Source: Bdellovibrionaceae bacterium UBA5009 (GTDB lineage: Bacteria > Bdellovibrionota > Bdellovibrionia > Bdellovibrionales > Bdellovibrionaceae). Taken from it: a stretch of DNA of 13,482 bases. Shown here piece by piece: positions 7,096 to 12,693 of the stretch (within the stretch, counting starts at the first letter, position 1; every line of letters starts with the position of its first letter). The notes beneath the pieces were generated by a model. It did not search any database. It was not told the origin of the DNA and saw nothing but the letters and a program-made list of their open reading frames with translations. The stretch is from assembly GCA_002396665.1 (NCBI GenBank), contig DGYJ01000053.1:18026-31507 (forward strand), in the 5' to 3' direction. The position numbers and the translations under genes were made by a program.

Positions 7096-8805
7096 CTAGG
7101 CCTTTAGCTTAGCATCTATCTTTTCTGCCATTAAAAGAGCTTCACCGATGGCAGTTTCCAATGCAGGCAATGACCAATTGTCTTGTTCTGCAAAGAAAAT
7201 TCTATCTTTGAAAGGTTTTCTAAGTTGTTTAACGTGACCTTCGCTGATCAGCCCCGGGGATGCGACTGGAAGAGGGTGTCCCCATCTGCTGATGCGCAGC
7301 TCTTCAACATTTTCATTTTTTAAGTTAAACAATGGAAGAACTTGATTTGTAATTTGCTCTTCAAACTCTTTGCGGAATTGTTCGTAGGAATTTTCGGCAT
7401 ATAAAATGGGGCGGCCAGCGGCAAAAGGCAGGGCTCGATAAAGTGTCAGCACGGATTTGTCAGCCACAGGTTTTGCAAAGCAAGCGTGTATGACATCCGT
7501 TGCTTTTTGGTCCATGGCCGCCTTCATTAAGTTTGAAGAATCGCAAGTTCCATCGTTCAGTAAAAACAAATCGTAAAAATCTTCCGGGATGTGTTTATTA
7601 ATACAAACGTTGGCCACTAAATAGGCATTGTATTTTAATTTGTTAATGGCTGCCAATCGTGCAGGTTCGATCCCATTTAATATTCTTTTAACCACAAATT
7701 TTGGACAAGACATCACGGCATAGTCAGCTTCGATGCCTTTGATTTCCCCTTGTGTATTCAGATAATAAATTTCAGTTTTATTGTTTTTGACTTTGACATC
7801 AAAGACCAAACTTTGAGTGCGAATGTGGCTTGGGTCTTGTTCATATAGCTTTTTACCTAGGGCTTCGGTGACTGCAGAGTTACCACCCGGTGTTACCATA
7901 AGGGCTTCGCCACCGAATTCTGCAGCGTAAAAATTAAGCCCTGCAGCCGCACTGATTTCGTCAAAACCTGCTCCATAGCTTGACCAGCAGTAGTGTTCTA
8001 AATTTGTGACAATGTGCGGGTGAAGCTTCCCGCCTGCGACTTTTTCAAGATGTTTTTTAAATGAAATTCTATCGAGGGGTTGAATTTTTTTAAGCAGCTT
8101 CAGATCGTCTGTCGGATAGTCTGGAAAAGTCCATCCGTTTTTTTCATTACTGACATCGGCGAAATGCTTTGCAATTTTTTCGAATTGGGCTTTGGATTCA
8201 GGAGCAGTAACTCCAGACCAAAAATTTGAAACTCGTTTTGAATTTAAAACAACTGGATCTTCATCGCCCTTGACCCTGGCAATTTTATCGATGCCAATTT
8301 CTTTTAAAATTTTATCTATCCCACTGTCTTTTTCTGGTTGCATAAAGTAGGCAGCGCCAATGGAGTAATCAATACCCCTCCAGGATTCGCCTTTTGCATT
8401 TCCACCCAGGGCCGATGCCTGTTCTAAAATGATGGGTTTGTGATGTCTTAAAAGATACGCGGTGGTAAGCCCAGACAAGCCGCCACCAATAACAACTAGT
8501 CGCGCCTTTTCTAGATTTTTAGGAAGGCTTAGGTTTTTTTCTTTCAAAAACTTTTCTTTATCCCAAAGAATTGCATGGGGGCCAGCGGGCTGATCGCCAG
8601 TATAAACTGGGGGAGCTGGTTCAGGACGACTTCTTTGAATAGGAGATATTTTTTTCCAAACTTCCGAAAGATCATAGGACGAATTTTTTTCATCCATGGG
8701 AGAGAGTGGATTTTTTTTGTAGGGGCTGGCACAGGCTGTCACATAGAGTGAAGCAATTCCTAGCGATATTTGTTGTAGGGCTTTACGTCGATTTATTTTT
8801 TTCAT
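7096..8805 (-). CDS. FAD-dependent amine-oxidase-like oxidoreductase, predicted Tat lipoprotein
   Basis: The 569-residue protein is a flavoenzyme of the amine oxidase/protoporphyrinogen-oxidase-like superfamily. Its Rossmann dinucleotide site VVIGGGLSGL (104-113) is followed by E128 and the GG doublet (134-135). The C-terminal flavin-binding region reads FFAEQDNWSLPALETAIGEA (537-556). The substrate is unknown. The N-terminus NRRKALQQ (5-12) with a hydrophobic stretch resembles a twin-arginine signal, and VTAC (22-25) is a lipobox. The protein is therefore likely exported folded with FAD and lipid-anchored at C25, with residues 26-100 as a tether. The start at 8805 has no recognisable Shine-Dalgarno; a 7-bp palindrome (8807-8822) sits there instead. 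It stands alone on this strand, convergent with the ABC-F gene and divergent from the BON operon. Confidence 0.88.
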   Translation of the reverse strand: MKKINRRKALQQISLGIASLYVTACASPYKKNPLSPMDEKNSSYDLSEVWKKISPIQRSRPEPAPPVYTGDQPAGPHAILWDKEKFLKEKNLSLPKNLEKARLVVIGGGLSGLTTAYLLRHHKPIILEQASALGGNAKGESWRGIDYSIGAAYFMQPEKDSGIDKILKEIGIDKIARVKGDEDPVVLNSKRVSNFWSGVTAPESKAQFEKIAKHFADVSNEKNGWTFPDYPTDDLKLLKKIQPLDRISFKKHLEKVAGGKLHPHIVTNLEHYCWSSYGAGFDEISAAAGLNFYAAEFGGEALMVTPGGNSAVTEALGKKLYEQDPSHIRTQSLVFDVKVKNNKTEIYYLNTQGEIKGIEADYAVMSCPKFVVKRILNGIEPARLAAINKLKYNAYLVANVCINKHIPEDFYDLFLLNDGTCDSSNLMKAAMDQKATDVIHACFAKPVADKSVLTLYRALPFAAGRPILYAENSYEQFRKEFEEQITNQVLPLFNLKNENVEELRISRWGHPLPVASPGLISEGHVKQLRKPFKDRIFFAEQDNWSLPALETAIGEALLMAEKIDAKLKA

Positions 8806-8806
8806 G

Positions 8807-8822
8807 AAGATAATTTTATCTT
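8807..8822 (-). promoter_or_regulatory. Palindrome abutting the flavoenzyme start codon
   Basis: AAGATAA-TT-TTATCTT is a perfect 7-bp inverted repeat that ends one base from the ATG at 8805, where a ribosome binding site is normally found. It may be an operator covering the start, or part of a leaderless or structured initiation region. Confidence 0.38.
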
Positions 8823-8844
8823 TGTTTTCAAAGGAGACAAGTCC

Positions 8845-8860
8845 AAAATCAAGTGATTTT
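8845..8860. promoter_or_regulatory. Palindrome AAAATCA-AG-TGATTTT
   Basis: This perfect 7-bp inverted repeat with a 2-nt centre lies in the divergent region and partly overlaps another repeat (AATCAAG/CTTGATT, 8847-8873). It has the symmetry of a dimeric-regulator site. It is not an FNR box, since the half-sites are in the opposite order. Confidence 0.35.
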
Positions 8861-9013
8861 TATGGGCTTGATTGAGGGTAAAAATACCTCGTTAGCATTG
8901 TCCAAAGTACAGGAAAAGGACTTGGTTAAATTTAATTGTGACGTCATTCAGGGATTCCTTCGATTGGATCAATATTTTACTTTGGATAGCAAATTGCATT
9001 GTCACCGGGTACT

Positions 9014-9035
9014 GATTTTAAAAATGTTTAAAATC
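9014..9035 (+). promoter_or_regulatory. Perfect 9-bp inverted repeat upstream of the BON operon
   Basis: GATTTTAAA-AATG-TTTAAAATC is the longest perfect inverted repeat noticed in the window, 32 nt before the BON-protein start codon. It overlaps the TTTAAA proposed as a -10 element, so it may be an operator. As RNA it would form an AU-rich hairpin with a 4-nt loop. No U tract follows. Confidence 0.5.
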
Positions 9036-9067
9036 AAAATGTTCGTGGACTTACTAAAGGAGATCCC

Positions 9068-9733
9068 ATGTTTAATTTTTTCTCTAAAACGGATTCGGAA
9101 ATTCAACAAGACGTGATCAATGAAATCAAGTGGGATCCAAGTTTAGATTCTTCGCAGGTCAGCGTGACAACAAATGATGGCATTGTGACCTTGCGCGGAA
9201 GTGTTCCGCATTATTTTGAAAAATCACAGGTCGAGGATGCGGCCCAAAGAGTTGGCGGAGTTCGTGCCGTGGCAGACGAGCTTGAAGTGAACATCCTTGG
9301 ATCTTTTTTAAGAAGTGATGAACAAATTGCTGAAGCGGCGCTGAGTGCTTTGCAGTGGAGTTATACTGTCCCTAAGGATTTGAAAATCACAGTTGAAAAA
9401 GGCTGGGTCACCCTAAAGGGTGAAACGGAATGGGATTATCAGCGAAAAGCTGCGAAGGATGCCATCAGTCAATTGATGGGTGTTTGTGGAGTCACAAATA
9501 GCATTACAATAAAATCAAAAGCCCAGCCAACTGATATTAAAACTCGAATTGAAGAAGCTTTGAAACGATCAGCTGAAAACGAGGGACGAAAAATCAATGT
9601 GATAGTTTCTGGTGACGTGGCAACGCTCACTGGCAATGTTCATTCTTTTGCAGAGCTTGATGTCGCAAAACATGCGGCCTGGATGGCCCCCGGAATTATG
9701 ACTGTTGAAAGTCATTTGAAGATTTCCCAATGA
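9068..9733 (+). CDS. Triple BON-domain protein
   Basis: BON domains are small folds thought to bind phospholipid or other hydrophobic surfaces and are common in osmotic and envelope stress proteins such as OsmY. The 221-residue product is three BON domains in tandem, about 8-75, 83-149 and 155-219. Each carries its core glycine motif: GIVTLRG (38-44), GWVTLKG (112-118) and DVATLTG (183-189). The third copy has lost the first glycine. The N-terminus (MFNFFSKTDSE) has no signal peptide, unlike OsmY, so the protein is probably cytoplasmic or associated with the inner leaflet. The start is fixed by a strong AAAGGAGAT ribosome binding site (9056-9064). It is the first gene of a likely operon; its TGA overlaps the ATG of the FMN reductase by 4 nt, indicating translational coupling. 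Confidence 0.93.
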   Translation: MFNFFSKTDSEIQQDVINEIKWDPSLDSSQVSVTTNDGIVTLRGSVPHYFEKSQVEDAAQRVGGVRAVADELEVNILGSFLRSDEQIAEAALSALQWSYTVPKDLKITVEKGWVTLKGETEWDYQRKAAKDAISQLMGVCGVTNSITIKSKAQPTDIKTRIEEALKRSAENEGRKINVIVSGDVATLTGNVHSFAELDVAKHAAWMAPGIMTVESHLKISQ

Positions 9734-10284
9734 ATAAAATTCGCACAGCCATACTCGTTGGAAGTTTGCGAAAAGGATCCTACAGTCGGATGGTGGCCCA
9801 AGCTTTAATGGCCTTGGCGCCAAGTTCTGTCGAGCTCGAGATCTTAGAAATTGCTCAGCTTTCGATGTACAATCAGGATCTCGATGAATCTTCGCCAAAA
9901 CCGTGGATGGAATTTAGAAAGAAGCTTCATGATTTTGATTCGATACTTTTTGTAACTCCAGAATATAATCGATCTGTCCCCGGGGTTCTGAACAATGCCA
10001 TAGATATTGCTTCAAGACCCTACGGAGAGAATTCCTTAAGTGGAAAACCAGGAGCCGTTGTTAGCGTTTCCGTGGGCGCCATGGGTGGCTTCGGGGCCAA
10101 TCACCAATTGCGCCAGTCCCTTGTTTTTTTAAATGTTCCAGCCATGGCTCAGCCAGAGGCTTATATCGGAGAAGCTGCAAAGTTATTTGATAAAGATGGA
10201 AAATTAACAAATGAATCGACACGTTTGTTTTTAACAAAGTTCATGTTGTCGTTTGTTCAATGGGTTGAAAAAAACAAAATTTAG
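9730..10284 (+). CDS. NAD(P)H-dependent FMN reductase (ChrR/YieF-like flavodoxin fold)
   Basis: This soluble FMN enzyme probably reduces quinones, and promiscuously chromate or nitro compounds, limiting redox cycling. The 184-residue length is typical. Family motifs appear in order: the phosphate-binding GSLRKGSYSR (11-20), MYNQDL (47-52), the FMN-contacting TPEYNRSVPGVLNNAID (76-92) and GAMGGFGANHQLRQ (116-129), with QPEAYIG near 141-147. All are close to those of E. coli ChrR. The gene overlaps the upstream BON gene by ATGA and is followed 22 nt later by the acidic-protein gene, so it sits inside an operon of stress-like character. Azoreductase or arsenate-resistance relatives share the fold but have different motifs. 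Physiological substrate is unknown. Confidence 0.93.
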   Translation: MNKIRTAILVGSLRKGSYSRMVAQALMALAPSSVELEILEIAQLSMYNQDLDESSPKPWMEFRKKLHDFDSILFVTPEYNRSVPGVLNNAIDIASRPYGENSLSGKPGAVVSVSVGAMGGFGANHQLRQSLVFLNVPAMAQPEAYIGEAAKLFDKDGKLTNESTRLFLTKFMLSFVQWVEKNKI

Positions 10285-10306
10285 TTAAAATACAATGGAG
10301 GATATT

Positions 10307-10645
10307 ATGGTGAAGGATAAAAGTGCTGAAGATACAATTTCTGAACAAGAGTATACGATGCGAATGAAATCAGCTTCGAGCTTACCAGAGAATGACAGCC
10401 CAGGAGACTCTGAATCTGATGCAGGTGCAGAATTTGGCATGGGTCTAGAATACGAACCCGATGAAAAATACGATCCCCAATTGCCTTCAGAAGATATCGC
10501 AGACCCTTTGCTAGCTGAGGGATTGCCAAAAGATAAAACAATCGTAAAGCCTTTGGTTGTTGATATTCCTGAAGCATCAAAGGTGATTTCGTCTGAACAG
10601 CCATCCCCTTGGATGGATAATGAAAATCCGACCAGCACGCATTGA
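10307..10645 (+). CDS. Acidic, probably disordered protein, 112 residues, unknown function
   Basis: I do not recognise a family. The start is taken at 10307 because a GGAGG ribosome binding site (10297-10301) lies 5 nt before it; an ATG at 10295 overlaps that site and is less likely. The protein is rich in Asp, Glu, Ser and Pro and almost free of aromatic residues, with no signal peptide or membrane span. A middle stretch (about 45-80, GMGLEYEPDEKYD then ADPLLAEGLPKDK) is the most motif-like part. It looks intrinsically disordered and might bind a basic partner or act as a stress-protein accessory. It lies 22 nt after the FMN reductase gene and 34 nt before the ychJ-like gene, all on one strand. 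An equally long reverse frame is Ser-rich and has no ribosome binding site, so it is discarded. Confidence 0.75.
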   Translation: MVKDKSAEDTISEQEYTMRMKSASSLPENDSPGDSESDAGAEFGMGLEYEPDEKYDPQLPSEDIADPLLAEGLPKDKTIVKPLVVDIPEASKVISSEQPSPWMDNENPTSTH

Positions 10646-10662
10646 TTTTAAAGAAGCAGATG

Positions 10663-10675
10663 GGCTATCATAGCC
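10663..10675 (+). promoter_or_regulatory. Palindrome immediately before the ychJ-like gene
   Basis: GGCTAT-C-ATAGCC is a perfect 6-bp inverted repeat 4 nt before the ATG at 10680, in the place a Shine-Dalgarno would occupy. As RNA it can pair GGCTA with TAGCC around a 3-nt loop. AAGAAG further upstream would move closer to the start if the hairpin formed. The function is inferred. Confidence 0.35.
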
Positions 10676-10679
10676 TTGC

Positions 10680-11090
10680 ATGAAAAAAGAAATTGAAACT
10701 TGTTATTGTCAATCCGGTTTAGTTCAAAGTGAATGTTGTGGCCCTTTTTTACAAGGTTCAAAATTTCCTGGCACTGCCGAGCAGCTGATGCGTTCTCGCT
10801 ACTCGGCCTATGTCACGCAAAGTATTTCATATTTAAAGAAAACTCTTTGGCCAGAACAGCAGTCGCAATTTGATCGACATGAAGTTGAGAATTGGGCAAA
10901 TCAGGCAAAGTGGCTAGGGCTTGAAATTTTACGAGTCGAAAAAGGAAGCCTCTTTGACACAAGTGGGATTGTAGAATTTAAAGCACATTATAAAATTTCT
11001 GGCCGTCACGAGATCCATCACGAAGTTTCTCGCTTTCAGCGAGGAAGTGATGGGAAATGGTATTATGTGCAAAATGTTACTGGCCAATGA
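10680..11090 (+). CDS. YchJ-like protein (UPF0225) with N-terminal SEC-C-type zinc motif
   Basis: The molecular role of this family is not established. The 136-residue protein has an N-terminal Cys motif C8-x-C10 ... C19-C20, matching the SEC-C zinc-binding pattern. This is followed by the strongly conserved LMRSRYSAY (36-44), WLGLEI near the middle and a WYYV segment close to the C-terminus, on the NTF2-like fold seen in YchJ. It is shorter than E. coli YchJ (about 152), which ends with a second SEC-C motif; here the C-terminal Cys set is missing. The start is the only one preceding the Cys motif, but it has no clear ribosome binding site. It is the last gene of the plus-strand cluster and ends 18 nt from the convergent YiiX-like gene. 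Confidence 0.88.
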   Translation: MKKEIETCYCQSGLVQSECCGPFLQGSKFPGTAEQLMRSRYSAYVTQSISYLKKTLWPEQQSQFDRHEVENWANQAKWLGLEILRVEKGSLFDTSGIVEFKAHYKISGRHEIHHEVSRFQRGSDGKWYYVQNVTGQ

Positions 11091-11108
11091 TGCACTTTTG
11101 TATTTTTA

Positions 11109-12683
11109 TTAGTAGGGATTGACTCCATGAATTTGTGTGGCCTGTCTGTAATCACCGGCAGTAAATTGTTTTAAAAGTTGAACAAGTCCTGCGGTTGATT
11201 TTTCGATCTTCACGCCCATCGAGTAGTATTGGATTGGTACAAATTGTTTTGTGTCCAGTGCCGTTTGCAAAACATTGTCAGGGCTAATTGTAAATCGTCC
11301 CATTTGCTGTGAAGTTCTCCATTGGAACTGTGGTGAAATAAATGAAACATATACGATTTCAGAGCAAACAATTGTTTTGTCTGTTTCAACATCGAAGTTA
11401 AAATCGTAATCTTTACCAATCTGCTGAAGCGCTAAAATCAGAGCTTCCTTTTTTTGCTGTAAATTCATTTTTGTTGGACGCAAAGACAAGAAGTCATCAA
11501 TATTTAAAAAATGTTCCATTGTGTTGATTTGAACACCGGGGCGCAGAGCTTCCACTATTGTATGTCCACTTTGAATCATTTGCATAATTTTTGGACCAAT
11601 ATTTTGGCCCTTAGAATTTTTAATATTTTTTAAAGATTCCCAAAAAGATTGTCCAAATGTTTCAATGATTTGTTTTTGAGTTCCTACATAAATAGCAACG
11701 TGACCGAAGTGCCCAGGGATCGCCATATCCGTTAGGCGAAAAACTGTTTTTTCAAGCAGGACATCCATGGGTTGCAATGTGGATTGAAGCTCGTTTGCTT
11801 TTTCTTGGATCAATCCTTCAGGCAACATCACACTATTGTTGCTTGGGTTGGCGACCATGTAACCGTAACGAGTTGAAACCGAGCCAATGGAGTTTCCAAA
11901 AATTTGACTTAAAGTGTACTCGAAACTTTTTTTGCGTACGGCCATGCTGTCTTTCATTTTTAAAATGGCAAGGCTTAGTTCCGATTGGGTTTTTAAAATT
12001 CCGCCGGCGGAAACTCGTCGAAATGTAAAGCTACTTTGAATCACCTCGTCCAGGGCTTTAAGTCTTGGATTTGTTTCTGAAGTCAGATTGGCTTTATAAG
12101 TATCAATCGCCATTTTTAAGTAATTTGCGTATTGCTTTGAATTGTAACTTAGAATTGTGTCTTGAATAAGCTTTCCTGATTTTGCATCTGTCATCAAGAG
12201 CAGGCGAAAGTTTTGATTTGACTCGTACGGAGCAATTCCAATGGCGTAGTTATCGTACAGAATAAGACCAGCAGCCAAGGATATTTTTAATCGACTTAAG
12301 TTGTCGCGACCATCGGGGTATTGCACATTGAAAGTTTGTGGCTTAATTTCTTTAGACGTATTCAGATTTTTAAAAAGCGGATAGCTTAGAAATGCTAAGT
12401 TGTAAAGTTGTCCGCGTGTCTCTGAATAAAGTGCAACTGTTTCATAAATACGATGCAGTTGCATTTTTGTAAGGGGTTTATTTTTTCTTTCACCAATTTG
12501 GCCTGAAGATTTTAGCTCGTTATAAAAATTTTTAGATTTAGCACGCCATTGGTAAGACCATTTGGCGGCCGGAACTAATTGGTTGTAACTTTTTTCAAAA
12601 TCAAATCTATTCGCTGCCCATGCCATCGTCGAGACTGTGGCAAGGCTACAAGTGATTAAAAGTATTTTGAATAGATTTTTCAT
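11109..12683 (-). CDS. Exported YiiX-like permuted NlpC/P60 (papain-fold) protein with long N-terminal domain
   Basis: The 524-residue protein has a Sec signal peptide ending near AWA-A (23/24). The C-terminal part (about 300-490) resembles YiiX/LRAT-like circularly permuted NlpC/P60 enzymes. The His motif PGHFGHVAIYVG (323-334, H328 the likely catalytic base) comes first, then HTIVEALRPGVQ (374-385, E378 a possible third residue), and last the nucleophile in IVCSEIVYVSF (438-448, C440). Members of this fold hydrolyse or transfer acyl groups on amides or lipids, so peptidoglycan, lipid or protein acyl targets are all possible. Residues 25-300 form an unrecognised, mostly helical, charged region. 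The ribosome binding site TAAGGA (12691-12696) overlaps the stop of the upstream PLD-like gene, indicating cotranscription and coupled translation. Confidence 0.8.
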   Translation of the reverse strand: MKNLFKILLITCSLATVSTMAWAANRFDFEKSYNQLVPAAKWSYQWRAKSKNFYNELKSSGQIGERKNKPLTKMQLHRIYETVALYSETRGQLYNLAFLSYPLFKNLNTSKEIKPQTFNVQYPDGRDNLSRLKISLAAGLILYDNYAIGIAPYESNQNFRLLLMTDAKSGKLIQDTILSYNSKQYANYLKMAIDTYKANLTSETNPRLKALDEVIQSSFTFRRVSAGGILKTQSELSLAILKMKDSMAVRKKSFEYTLSQIFGNSIGSVSTRYGYMVANPSNNSVMLPEGLIQEKANELQSTLQPMDVLLEKTVFRLTDMAIPGHFGHVAIYVGTQKQIIETFGQSFWESLKNIKNSKGQNIGPKIMQMIQSGHTIVEALRPGVQINTMEHFLNIDDFLSLRPTKMNLQQKKEALILALQQIGKDYDFNFDVETDKTIVCSEIVYVSFISPQFQWRTSQQMGRFTISPDNVLQTALDTKQFVPIQYYSMGVKIEKSTAGLVQLLKQFTAGDYRQATQIHGVNPY

Positions 12684-12693
12684 TTTTATTTCC

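Larger units (their letters stand above)
8806..9067. other. Divergent intergenic region rich in inverted repeats
   Basis: These 262 bp separate the flavoenzyme and the BON operon. Besides the repeats listed separately, they contain GAGGGTA-AAAA-TACCTC (8874-8890, one bulged base), AATCAAG-N13-CTTGATT (8847-8873) and the 8-bp palindrome TGACGTCA (8939-8946). A possible sigma70-like promoter for the BON operon is TTGCAT (8994-8999), 17 nt, TTTAAA (9017-9022), which is weak evidence. A long open frame crossing this region lacks a ribosome binding site and is rejected. Confidence 0.5.

Noticed and set aside
8847..8873. FNR box (TTGAT-N4-ATCAA)
   Set aside because: The half-sites are in the reverse order (AATCAAG then CTTGATT) with a 13-nt spacer, which does not fit FNR binding.
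8939..8946. TGACGTCA palindrome as a specific regulator site
   Set aside because: An 8-bp palindrome is easily found by chance, and I know of no bacterial regulator to assign here. It is only noted as part of the repeat-rich region.
8853..9116. 87-codon plus-strand open frame before the BON gene
   Set aside because: It has no ribosome binding site, overlaps the strongly supported BON start by 49 nt in another frame, and covers the promoter and repeat region. Its composition is not protein-like.
10295..10306. Earlier ATG for the acidic protein
   Set aside because: This ATG overlaps the GGAGG element, which is correctly spaced for the ATG at 10307, and has no binding site of its own.
10285..10638. 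117-codon minus-strand frame opposite the acidic protein
   Set aside because: It is Ser-rich as expected from the complement of an Asp/Glu-rich gene, lacks a ribosome binding site and opposes an operon in which the plus-strand frame has GGAGG.
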